Shown: positions 11,394 to 20,727 of the stretch, piece after piece
Numbering within the stretch: position 1 is the first letter of the stretch
Layout of the letters: every line of letters begins with the position of its first letter
DNA from: Brassica napus
Lineage: Eukaryota; Streptophyta; Magnoliopsida; Brassicales; Brassicaceae
Assembly (NCBI RefSeq): GCF_020379485.1
Contig: NC_063452.1
Coordinates: 12,503,065-12,567,064, forward strand
Direction of reading: 5' to 3'
Length of the DNA: 64,000 nucleotides
Notes under the pieces: model-generated
Database searches by the model: none
Told to the model about the DNA's origin: nothing
What the model saw: only the letters and a program-made list of their open reading frames with translations
Position numbers and translations under genes: made by a program

Positions 11394-12797
11394 ATAGTTG
11401 TTTTGATGCTTCCAATTTCTTTGTTTGGACGCAGCAATTTCTAATTTTAGATGCGTGTGTTATCCAGCTCCAGAAAATATGAGTGAAACAATTTTAATCG
11501 AATAAAATCTGTTTCATAAAAAAAACATTGAAATTTAGGAGAAAAGAGATAATTTATAGATGCAAACAAAAATTGATCTGTGCATAGCACAGGGTAATAT
11601 ACTAGTACTTCTATATGCAGCAAGAATAGTATGTTTTCTGTTTTCATCACTTTCTAATTAATTAAACTACGGGTTTAGCCCCCGCGCTTGCGCGGGGCTG
11701 GGTAAGTTGTCGATGCATTGTGTTGTTTTGTGCATGTAATTGTATTGTTTGTTTTTTGATAAAAGTTAATTTTGTCATGTTGTCTATAATTGTCTACGAA
11801 TGGAGGATCGAAAGTTATACATGTTCATTTGGTAGATCTAACAATGACCATAGTATTCATTTCGTTGTTATTTTTTTAATCTTATATTGGTATAGATTTG
11901 ATTGACCTCTAGCATAAAAATGATCAAAGATAACCGAACTTTTGTAGTTGTTAAGTTACGGTTAAAATAGTGTACGGAAAAGGGTTTAAATTTTGATTTT
12001 AAATTTTTTAAATGTATATGTACAGTAAATAATATAGTTTTCTTAGTTTACACGGATTTTATTGTGAAACTTCTCAAATGTAGTCTTTTTTGTAAAATTA
12101 AAGTAATAAGTGAAGATATGTATATATTTAAATTGTTATATAACTATTTAGTATAGAGTTTTTGCGATTTTTTTAATAAAAATGGTTTTGTGGTTTTTGA
12201 AAAAAAAATCAATCGCAGACCAAAAAAGAAATTGGTATAGCTTTATGTTTCAAGAAAATAAATTGGGTTTAAATTGTTTAGATTTGAAATTTGGTGGGCC
12301 TTGGAACATTAGTTTTCTCTGTTTCTAACTCAACCGTTAGGTCGTTTTATTTTTCATCGTCGGGAGAGCTTCTAGGTTTCCAGTTATTAATTCAACCCAA
12401 TGATATGGAACATTATTGTATCAAACATGAATAAATGTATATAAACTGACCAAGGCTTTCGATTTGTGGTTCCTTGCTGCAATTGTTTTAAGTGACTTTG
12501 CGCGATGGTTAATATGGTGTCATGAAATTATTGAAATACTTTAGATTTTGTATGAATGGTCATTAAAGCTAATTTTGTTTAACTAAATTAAACCCTACAA
12601 TTCACACAATTTATGTAAAATCAAATTATATTAACACAATCATATATAGATCACAAGATTTTCTCATAATATTAACAAAAATCTTAAGACTCCAAAAAGA
12701 TTGACAAAAGTCTTAAGACTCAATTGACCAAAAGCAAGGCCAAGTCAAATAAAAAACATTGAAAAAGCTCAAGAAACCTCTGCATCTGTAAGTAAAC

Positions 12798-13611
12798 TTA
12801 CTTCGCTTTTGTCTTAGATTTCTTGAGAAGACTGGAAGTTCTGAACTCATCATCGTCTCTAATAAAGCTCCACCAGAGAATGGTTAGAGGAACTGTGGCG
12901 AGGTGCCAAATAGAGTGAACATCGAAGTAGCCTCCATACGGAGGGAAGTCATATATCTCTAAAAGCATAGCTAAACCTGAAGCTATCACAACCACCCACA
13001 GTTTCCAATTAGAAGGATGCCTAGAAACAGCCCATCTTGCCCATAGGAAAAGCTGAGCGACTCCCATGGCCACACACACAATCATGTTCCAACCTGTAAA
13101 CAACATTGAACTCACAGAGAATGTGGAGAAAAAATGGAACTGGTTTCAGATAGGGGAAAGAGTTCTCTGTATACCATAATCAAGTTTGTAGAAGTTAATG
13201 TACAGTACGTGGGTGGTGACTAAAGCTAGTAATGGAGCGGATACCATGACTCTTGCAGCCTCCACCCGAACATCAAAGGTTCTTAGGATGGATACGATGA
13301 GTGAGAATCCGAGAACGGCTATTGCAGATGAGTAGTCCAACCTCTTTGTGATGTCAACATCCCTGAGAATTCATAGAGACAGATCACCAGAAGATTGAGG
13401 ATGATAAAAGTAATGTGTAGATGATTATCGAGTGTGGAAAACTGCATTCCAGAACCAAGAGTTCATGGACAGAAACCAACATATTCATAGTAACCCGTCC
13501 TATCTTGTTTGAGAGGAAACTTATAGTATAGTGTAATAATAAAGGAGAGCCAGCCATGGAAATGCATCGCTAGGCTTAGCACAGAGAAAGTAACAGAAGC
13601 AGGGTCCTGAC
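12798..13611 (-). pseudogene. PER1/PGAP3-like gene fragment captured by Helitron
   Basis: Three minus-strand exon blocks encode the C-terminal two thirds of a PER1-like (PGAP3-type) ER/Golgi membrane protein, the family that remodels lipid on GPI anchors. The blocks are about 13457-13611 (QDPASVTFSVLSLAMHFHGW, then YYEYVG), 13175-13362 (DVDITKRLDYSSAIAVLGFS ... FYKLDYG; acceptor at 13363, donor at 13174) and 12798-13093 (GWNMIVCVAMGV ... DFPPYGGYFDVHSIWH ... SFIRDDDEFRT, ending in a Lys-rich tail and TAA). Hydrophobic helices and the DFPPY and His-containing motifs are kept. The first block has lost bases after YYEYVGF, removing the segment before MNSWFW, and the following donor is no longer GT at the expected place, so the fragment is disabled. 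Its own N-terminus is replaced by beta-galactosidase exons. Confidence 0.85.
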
Positions 13612-14045
13612 AATGACCATGGGCTCTTCTCATCATGGCTACCATGTCCGTTTCCTGAACAAATTCATTAATTATTCCAGTTCTCTAAACATAACATCTA
13701 AATGTTGTAGCTTCTCAATCTTACCATGGTATTCTCCATTGAGCCAGACATGCAATGCGTGGCCAACGTTAGAAACTCTAACAGTAGGCTTGCCTCCTTT
13801 ATTCTTAAGGTCACTGTCATCTATCTTGAACCTATAATATAGAAAATTAATCAGATAAAATTTTTATGTTTCTTTTTGATGTTTTCTTCTTGAAATTCTA
13901 ATTCATAAAAAAAAATCAGACTTGTACGCTTACTTTGTTGTGTACCATCTGTAATCAGACCGGTCTCGGTGAACACCTTGAATTCAAACTTCTTATTTGC
14001 CTTCTTTGACTTCATATAATTCCCTGCAGTGTGATGAGAGACAAT
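13612..14045 (-). pseudogene. Beta-galactosidase (BGAL) exon fragments captured by Helitron
   Basis: Three minus-strand pieces match the middle of plant glycosyl hydrolase family 35 beta-galactosidases. Piece 13934-14045 reads IVSHHTAGNYMKSKKANKKF then FKVFTET and, after a shift, SDYRWYTTK. Piece 13725-13831 reads FKIDDSDLKNKGGKP, then VGHALHVWLNGEYHG. Piece 13612-13654 reads NGHGSHDEKS. Introns have clear borders (acceptors at 14046, 13832 and 13655; donors at 13933 and 13724). The catalytic N-terminal barrel is missing. The last piece runs straight into PER1 sequence at about 13612, in a different reading frame. Bases are missing between FTET and SDYRW. This identification is from remembered Arabidopsis BGAL sequence. 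Confidence 0.8.
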
Positions 14046-14657
14046 CTGAAACATATAGCAAAAAAAAAATGAAAGTAAATAATCTCTTAATTTTTTGTCG
14101 ATACAATACCTGAGTAGAGTGCTTCCCATGAATTCACCATGCTTCTTGATGTTTTTCGAGTTCCAAAAACGGGGGAAGTCGAGCAACAATGAACGCTTGA
14201 TAAAGAAGATTAACTAACAGAGGTTCTGAAGATTCATCTATAATTTATAGGTTTGGCGTGAAGGAAACGGAGAGATCGACATCGCTTCTGAATTAAATGA
14301 CGAAAACATTAATTGGTAAATCAAGAGACATACGTTGAACAATAGGGAAGATTAATGTTTGGTGTTTGCAGAGAAGCTGAACGGAGACGGCAAAGGTAAA
14401 GAGACGAAGAACATTTAAAAAACCCCTAATCGACAAAACGCTGTGTTTAGTAACATAATAAAACATTAATTGAACGGGAAAACTTAAATCATACCATATA
14501 ATTTAAAAACCAAACGCGAGAATAGAATTACTAAACCAAACCAAGAATCATGGACCCCATAGTCTTTATAAAATGCATACGTGTACAACTTAAGGAGAGA
14601 GTAAACTCTCCTATTAAATATATATTAGTTCCGGCCATCAATGTATAAAGTATCATT

Positions 14658-14711
14658 TAGTTTAGTGGTATAAATGTTGGTGTTTATATGTCAATAACCC
14701 GGGTTCGAGCC
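14658..14711 (+). other. tRNA-like pol III A and B boxes
   Basis: TAGTTTAGTGG (14658-14668) fits the A-box consensus TRGYNNARNGG exactly, and GGTTCGAGCC (14702-14711) fits the B box, 44 bases apart. They lie just inside the 5' end of the minus-strand Helitron. No cloverleaf can be folded, so this is not a tRNA gene; it is either a SINE remnant or a pol III-like unit carried by the Helitron. Confidence 0.5.
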
Positions 14712-14807
14712 ACAGACTTGACATTTTTCACACTTTTTTAAAGTGAGACTCACATACCGCTGACATGGCGACACAAAAATGAGGCAACTGCCTCATTATA
14801 TTATAGA

Positions 14808-15092
14808 TTAGGGCCGTCAAAATGAACCATATAACTTATGAACTAGCCAACTCAACTCAAGATTCATGATCACGACTTTGTTTTTAGACTAATTTAATAA
14901 TCGAGTTTAATTTAGATTGATTTTTAGTGAACATGAGTTTGTTTATGAGATTAGTTTTTTTTTATTGTAAAATTACAATAATACATATTTATATTGATAT
15001 TTTTCTTTGAGAAATAATTTACACGATAACTTTTTGGAGATATCTGTAGTAAATTGTAAGAACCTTCAAAATAATGTTAGATATTAGATATC
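14808..15092. other. Short AT-rich host sequence, no gene
   Basis: Interval between the second Helitron and the hAT element. It is probably what remains of the intron or upstream DNA of serpin A. No exon resembling serpin exon 1 was found in it. Confidence 0.5.
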
Positions 15093-15336
15093 CAGGGCCA
15101 TGCCTGGATGCAGGCACTGGATGCAGGCAAATCAAGCATGAGTTTGGGATCTTTTTGATATTAATTATTTTAGGGGCCAAAACTTCTTAAGTATTCTACT
15201 ATAGTCTAGTGGTTGTTACATGTTTTTATCATTATCGTAGTGTCACAGGTTCGAACATTCCTTCTTCCTATCTTTTTAGTGTTTATTAACATATTAATTT
15301 TTGGCTTGGGGCCCATCAATGTTCAGGCACTGCCTG
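15093..15336. mobile_element. Small non-autonomous hAT element
   Basis: A 244-bp element starting CAGGGCCATGCC and ending GGCACTGCCTG. The imperfect terminal inverted repeats (CAGGGCCATGCC versus CAGGCAGTGCC) and the exact 8-bp target duplication TAGATATC at 15085-15092 and 15337-15344 fit the hAT superfamily. It has no coding capacity. It contains a perfect A box (TAGTCTAGTGG, 15202-15212) and a B box (GGTTCGAAC, 15248-15256). It lies 63 bp before serpin A exon 2, in what would be the intron. Confidence 0.85.
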
Positions 15337-15399
15337 TAGATATCTTCAAGTTATCCAACTATCTTTGCTATAATGTTTTTTTTTTAATTATTATGTTAG

Positions 15400-16134
15400 G
15401 CTGAAGAAATCCGTATGGATGTTAATAAATGGGCTTCGCATCACACCAACGGTCTCATCGAAAATCTTCTTCCTCTTGGATCCGTTACATGCCTAACGAC
15501 TCAAATTTATGGAAACGCATTGTACTTTAAAGGAGTCTGGCAACATAAGTTCAACAAGTCCTTGACGAAATACAATGACTTTTACCTTCTCAACGGCAAA
15601 TATGTACGTGTGCCTTTCATGACAAGCGGTCAAAGACAATACATTGAGGCTTACGATGGTTTCAAGGTCCTAGGACTACCATACCGACAAGGAGGTGACG
15701 ATAATACCAACCGAAAATTCTCAATGTACTTCTATCTACCCGACAAGAAAGATGGATTGCATAATCTTTTAGAGAAAATGGCATCTACTCATGGATTCTT
15801 GGACCGTCACATTCCATTAGAGAGAGTTATAGTTGGTGATTTTAGAATCCCAAAGTTCAAGATTGAGTTCGGGTTTGAAGCTTCAAAGGTTTTTGGTGAT
15901 TGGAAGCACGAAATGTCATTGTACCAAAAAGCTTGTGTCGAAATTGACGAAGAAGGTACTGAAGTTGTGGCTGTTTCTGCTCGACTAGGTTATTGTACCT
16001 CCAATGGTATTGTACCGAAAATGATAGATTTTGTGGCAGATCATCCTTTTCTTTTCCTGATTAGAGAAGACAAAACCGGAACTGTTTTGTTTGTTGGTCA
16101 AATCTTCAATCCTTTTAAATGTTCTCCAGCTTAG
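15400..16134 (+). pseudogene. Serpin A: second exon only
   Basis: The exon starts after a good acceptor (tattatgttag|GCTGAAG) and stays open to the TAG at 16132-16134. It encodes the C-terminal two thirds of a plant serpin: NALYFKGVWQHKF, PFMTSGQ, FSMYFYLPD, FRIPKFKIEFGFEAS, the reactive-centre hinge (EIDEEGTEVVAVSA) and DFVADHPFLFLIRE. Serpins trap serine or cysteine proteases through the reactive loop. The hinge here (EVVAVSA instead of EAAAA-type) is degraded, which predicts weak or no inhibitory action. Exon 1 is not found between this exon and the window start unless it lies left of position 1. As in B and C, the segment between FGFEAS and the SLYQKA strand is about 30 residues shorter than in ordinary plant serpins. 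The related 185-residue At1g64010 (remembered) suggests short forms exist in this cluster. Confidence 0.75.
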
Positions 16135-16825
16135 GACCGGTTTTACCATACTCCAGTCTGGTTTGTTTCTTATTGGATCTAATCAGTTCAGTTTAGCGAA
16201 ATGTTCATTCGGTTGAAGGCTATCTAGAATAGGCTCAGACCGGATTATTCTTATTTTTATTTTTTTTGGTTGAACGATATTGGGTTTGATTACAGGAAAA
16301 AAAAACAATACATATATAAGTGATTTTGAATTCCTCTTATGAAAAGAGGTTATGAATAATGTATTCAAAATTTTCTCTTCGATATTTATATAGCAGTAGT
16401 ATAAGCGAACATATAATTTGATGAAAAAACTAAAAATTAAAATGATACTTTTCAATATAATAAAAATAAAATTCATTCACATATGGAATATTCTGTATGT
16501 TTTTATATTTTATAAATATTTAATTTTATTTTTAAAGTGCTTTTGTAAAAAAGTAATTTTACATTAAAAACTAATTAAAGTTTTATTAAAAAGGAAATAA
16601 AAACATTTATCACTAATGACATTTAGGTATAATTTTAGTTCATTAAGGTTATCTATGTAATTAATTTTGTTGAAAAGTTTGATATTAGATAAGCTGTTTT
16701 TTAAAATTATTTTCGTATTAATCATTTGATCAATAATATATTTATTATAAATTATTATTATTATTAGTTTCAGAAAATAATGTCTAACTTATTTTAGATT
16801 TTCAATTTGTTTTGTCAAGTTATGT

Positions 16826-16862
<37 letters not shown>

Positions 16863-17327
16863 CTATATATGTATATCTTTACAATTTCTAGATATTTTTT
16901 TTTATGTGTTGTTTTGAGAAAATAAAATGAATAATATCATAATTCGTTTATATATAAGAATCTATATGTTTATATTTATAAATATTTCCTTTTCTTATTT
17001 ATGGGATTCTGTAAGAAAAGGCAAGTTAAATTAAAAGGTTTACTAGATATTAAATTAAAAGGAAAATTAAATTAACTTGTGACGTTATAGAAGTTTTTCT
17101 TTTAACCAAAAAAACTTCTATATATATTGATAACGCGACATGTTTCCAAATTTCTCACGTTATTCATATATGTTTTAATGCAGAAATATTCCTTTGATTT
17201 TTTTTTTCCTTAAAAAAGAGCTAAACCGACTATACGCCGACCTTAGTCCTAGACTCCTAGATAGAAGTAGTATATATATGCATGTATGTGTGCTCACACA
17301 AAATAAACGAAACCCCCAAAGACGGTG
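16135..17327. other. Serpin A/B intergenic DNA with compound microsatellite
   Basis: Very AT-rich. A (TA)n-(TG)n microsatellite occupies about 16826-16862. From about 16750 the sequence is homologous to the DNA upstream of serpin C (32430-32609, 44834-45038, 45887-45993 and 51034 onward), sharing for example tttgttttgtNaagttat, cttatttatgggNattNtg and gagctaaaccgactata. This is therefore the ancestral, uninterrupted promoter region of the duplicated unit. No gene is seen. Confidence 0.7.
17271..17279 (+). promoter_or_regulatory. Probable TATA box of serpin B
   Basis: TATATATAT lies 57 bases before the serpin B ATG. The same motif and flanks (gaagtag-TATATATA-tg, then tgtgctcacacaaaataaac) are conserved before serpin C. 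Confidence 0.6.
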
Positions 17328-18813
17328 ATGGATAACATCAAGATGAAAGAAAAAGTTGGTAAATCACAAGTCGCAGATCTCTCTATCCAAGAGACAAATC
17401 CAAAGAAGAAACAAAAACTTTGTGAATCACAAGTAACCCCAAGTCCTTCCCTATCAAAGATTGATTTGGCAGAAGCGATGAAGAAGCAAACGACGTAGCA
17501 ATGTTCCTTGCGGGGAAAGTAATTTCAACCCTAGCCAAAAACTCTAACTTGGTTTTCTCTCCGGTATCAATAAACGCGGTGCTCACCATGGCGGCTAATA
17601 GGCGAGAAGCCAAAACACTAAGATCCTTCATCCTCTCCTTTCTTAGCTCTTCCTCAACCGAAGAGCTCAACGCTGTGTTTGGTGAGATCTGTTCTGTGGT
17701 TCTAGCAGACGGCAGTGCGAGCGGTGGACCTAAAATCGCAGCACTTAATGGAGTCTGGATCGATCAATCACTCTCGGTTGATTCCTCGTGGCAGGATCTC
17801 ATAGTAAATTTCTTCAAAGCTGAGTTCGCTCAAGTTGACTTCAGTACCAATACCAAGGTACTTTTACTATTTATTATTTTTGGGATTGTCTAGCGTTTTG
17901 ATTATCACTGAAACATATCTCAGTCGTTTATTACTGGAACATAATCTCGGTCCGGTTAATGATTTTAATTTTTTGTTAAATTTTTATCTCGGGATTTTCT
18001 AGGCATCCTTTTCTTTTTGATAATTTTATAGCTATATATATACTTCTTTTTTTGTTAATGATTGATGATTTTGCTGTTTTGAAGGCGGAAATAGTGCGTA
18101 TGGAGGTCAATGCATGGGCTTTACGGCACACAAATAATCTCATCAAAGACCTTCTTCCTCAAGGATCCGTGACAAGCCAAACCGAATGGATTTATGGAAA
18201 TGCATTGTACTTCAAAGGATCTTGGGAAAAGAAGTTTGATAGTTATTTGACTAAAAACAAACCATTTCACCTTGTCAATGGAGAATCAGTCTCTGTGCCT
18301 TTCATGAGCAGCCATAATAACCAATATGTAAAGGCTTATGATGATTTCAAGGTCCTGAGGCTCGATTATCAACAAGGCCGTGATGATGCCGACCGCAAAT
18401 TCTCAATGTACTTCTATCTACCTGACAAGAGAGATGGACTGGATAATCTTTTGAAGAGATTGACATCTACTCATGGATTTTTGGACTCTCACATACCGAG
18501 ATACAAAGATAGAGTTGGCGAATTCAGAATTCCAAAATTTAAGATCAATTTTGGGTTTGAAGCTTCAAAGGCTTTTGATGATTTTGAGCTAAATGTGTCA
18601 TTGTACCAAAAAGCTTTCATTGAAATCGATGAGGTAGGTACTGAAGCTGCGGCTGCTACTGCCCTGCGGAAATCTACTGGCGGCTGCAGACCAATTGTAC
18701 GGAAGATGATAGATTTCGTGGCAGATCATCCATTTCTTTTCATGATTAGAGAAGACAGAACCGGAATTGTTATGTTTGTTGGTCAAATCTTCGATCCTTC
18801 CAAATCTGATTAG
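17328..18813 (+). pseudogene. Serpin B: two exons, one-base frameshift
   Basis: Exon 1 is 17328-17857 (ATG, MDNIKMKEKVGKSQ; donor ACCAAG|GTAC). Exon 2 is 18085-18813 (acceptor TTTGAAG|GCGGAA; TAG stop), in phase 0, as in serpin C. The full serpin fold is represented, with hinge GTEAAAATA at the reactive loop followed by LRKSTGGCRPIVRKM and then IDFVADHPFLF. One A is missing after 17490 (aagcaaacgacg versus aagcaaaacgacg in serpin C), which gives a stop nine bases later in exon 1. Everything downstream remains open in the original frame, so the lesion is recent or a consensus error. The reactive loop is about five residues longer than that of serpin C. Function if repaired: cytosolic protease inhibitor or decoy. 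Confidence 0.85.
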
Positions 18814-19123
18814 GATCTTGTATTAATTTTGCTTTGTCTGAGATATGGGGTTTTCAATTTATTGAAGTTAATGTTCATGATTATAACCTACCTTGATTTG
18901 GTTCTCCTCAACTAAGTATGATCCTGAATCATCATATTCTTCACATGCAGTTTAGCTGAGGAATAATTTTCAAGCATCCTTTAATTCTTTCTTGCAACAG
19001 ATATATGAATTGCAAAATGTGCAAAGGTACTTTATATAAATTAAAATGATTTATCAAAAATATTTAAAGGATTTGAGACCCACTAATTTTACTATACTTT
19101 TATTAAAAAGCTGTTAGTTTCTT
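18814..19123. other. Serpin B 3' flank
   Basis: Homologous to the 3' flank of serpin C (shared tcttgtattaattttgct, ttggttctcctc, caagcatccttt). It probably contains the 3' UTR. No gene is seen. Confidence 0.6.
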
Positions 19124-19325
19124 GTACAGTGAAACCTCTATAAATTAATAATGTTGGGACTACACCAAAACTATAATTTTTTTTATTAATTTATAGAGAT
19201 ATTAATTTATCGATATACTAATTGAACCAAAAATTCAATTTGGGACTATAAAATTATATTATTTTATAAAGATTTTTAGTGTATATTAATTTATAGAGTA
19301 TTAATTTAAAGAGATTATATTGTAC
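19124..19325. mobile_element. AT-rich MITE with terminal inverted repeats
   Basis: The left end GTACAGTGAAACCTCTATA and the inverted right end GTACAATATAATCTCTTTA align over about 27 bases with mismatches, both continuing into AATTAATA. Internal blocks (tattaatttatagag and its complement) are also inverted. It is about 200 bp, non-coding, with no clear target duplication. The superfamily is not assigned. Confidence 0.5.
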
Positions 19326-20283
19326 TTGAATTTTGCATCGGTTCTATAGTAAAGTTAGGAATCAGTTAATATCTAAAAAAAGATTCGGGTCTAATATGGC
19401 TCCGGTTCGGTTCCAACTTTTTGTGTAACTTTGGATAATATGGATAAAAACGTCAGATAATTCAATTTTTTTAAAGTTAAATATACAACAATTCGCGTTG
19501 TTCAGATAAAAATGTCAGTTAATTAAGATGATTTTAAATATTTCGTGTAATTGGAATTTTTGAGTATTACAGTTTGTAAATAGTATTTTTTGATATTTAG
19601 TTACTTAAAAACTAAATATATTGATATTTAAGTATATAGTATGTATTTTAAAATTTTGAATGTCCAGTCGATTCTTGGTTTGGTTTCAGTTTTGGTTATT
19701 TTGGTTTGGTACACTTCCATTCTTGGGTCTGGATAAATCTGTATCTAGCAAATGTTTTCTAGGCAAAGCAGCAGGCTAAGCCATTGACGGCGGATTCTAA
19801 GCGTTTCCGAAGTTGGAAGGAGGAGAATTTGCTGGACATAAGGTCGGAATGCAGTATGGCGTCGATGGATTGGACGGTAATCAGATGACGGATCCCCCTA
19901 GGGTTTCTAATTTCCCATCATCGTGTACGCGCGAATGAGAGAGAAGGAGCCGGAAGCATCTTTTCCCGAAGCTATCGATTTTTCCACATGTTATAGCTTC
20001 ACTCGACCGAGATTAATTGCCGAACGTGTGGAGATTATGGCTTTCTTTGACTCTCTACCTTCAGACGACACAGTGTCTAACTTTGTAGTGGGCAGGGTGA
20101 AGGACTTTCTCAGTATCTAATATCTCGATATTTTCTGTGTTAGCATTGCTACTGCGTAGTAAACCTCAGTGGAAGCAGGCTGTTCCACTGGTACAAAATA
20201 TCCAAGACAATCTAGAAGGCTAGAGCTAGTCTTGTTCTTCTAAGACGCTTGTAGAGAAATGGAATGATCATCCCTCAAACTAC
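19326..20283 (+). other. Degenerate unassigned coding-like fragment before the CACTA
   Basis: After AT-rich DNA, 19760-20120 is less AT-rich and has a short ORF (19923-20120) with words such as MAFFDSLPSDDTVSNF. I do not recognise it and no splice sites support a gene. From about 20100 it grades into the first copy of a roughly 235-bp degenerate repeat whose remaining part and two further copies lie on the other side of the CACTA (31021-31545). Confidence 0.4.
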
Positions 20284-20319
20284 CACTACAAGAAAACAGC
20301 GATATTCTGACGGACATTC

Positions 20320-20640
20320 CGACGGAAAATGAAATCCTCGGAATATACCGAGGAATTTCCGAGGAAACACAAAATTGGGTTTCCTCGAATTTCCTCGGAA
20401 TTTCCTCGGAATATACCGACGGAATTCCGAGGAAACTACAGTCCGTCGGAATATTCCGAGGAAATTCCGAGGAAAACTGTGTTCCTCGGAAAAAACCGAT
20501 GAATTCCGAGGAAATATTATAGCCGTTGGAGAGCCGTTGGGGGATTTTACAAAATTCCGAGGAAATTCCGACGAACTAGTTTTGTCCGTCGGAATTCCGT
20601 CGGAATTTCCTCGGTATGTCGGCAGGATTTAAACTATAAA
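20320..20640. repeat. Left subterminal repeat cluster of CACTA
   Basis: Many direct and inverted copies of ATTCCGAGGAAATTCCGA and variants with CCGTCGGAAT. In CACTA elements such clusters bind the TNPA-type protein. The cluster ends just before a TATA box (TATAAATA, 20635-20642) that probably serves the transposase gene 86 bases further on. Confidence 0.85.
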
Positions 20641-20727
20641 TACAAGCACTCCTCTTCCTCTTCATTCACTTCATATCTTCATCCTCCCTCTTACTCTATT
20701 TACACACGAATTTGATTCATAAAAAAT

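Larger units (their letters stand above)
1..11605 (+). mobile_element. Helitron-like element, 5' end at window edge
   Basis: The window opens with an AT-rich Helitron-type 5' terminus (ctttatatatactaaagcac; the leading T of the expected TC would be just outside). At 11578-11592 there is a short hairpin (CTGTGC-atA-GCACAG style palindrome) followed 9 bases later by CTAG at 11602-11605 and then a T, the classic Helitron 3' end (hairpin, CTRR, insertion between A and T). No Rep/helicase coding sequence was found, so this would be a non-autonomous element of about 4.6 kb once the nested Ty3/gypsy element at 4369-11393 is removed. The pairing of this 5' end with this 3' end is inference; they could belong to different Helitrons. 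Confidence 0.5.
11667..14807 (-). mobile_element. Non-autonomous Helitron carrying captured gene exons
   Basis: On the minus strand the element starts TCTATAATATAATGAGG at 14807, with host A at 14808. It ends after a strong GC hairpin (CCCCGCGC-aa-GCGCGGGG at 11680-11697), about 10 bases later, with GTAG at 11670-11667 followed by T. The expected CTAG has one changed base. Insertion between A and T fits Helitrons. Inside are minus-strand exons of a beta-galactosidase joined to exons of a PER1/PGAP3-like gene, and no Rep/helicase. The 11900-12780 part is AT-rich filler with no gene that I can see. Confidence 0.75.

Noticed and set aside
14599..14640. Alternative Helitron 5' end near the actctcctattaaatat sequence
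   Set aside because: The TC terminus at 14807 has the correct host A and a better start; the inner candidate lacks both.
19923..20120. Short ORF before the CACTA as a host gene
   Set aside because: No family match that I recognise, no introns, and it runs into a degenerate repeat; left as unassigned.
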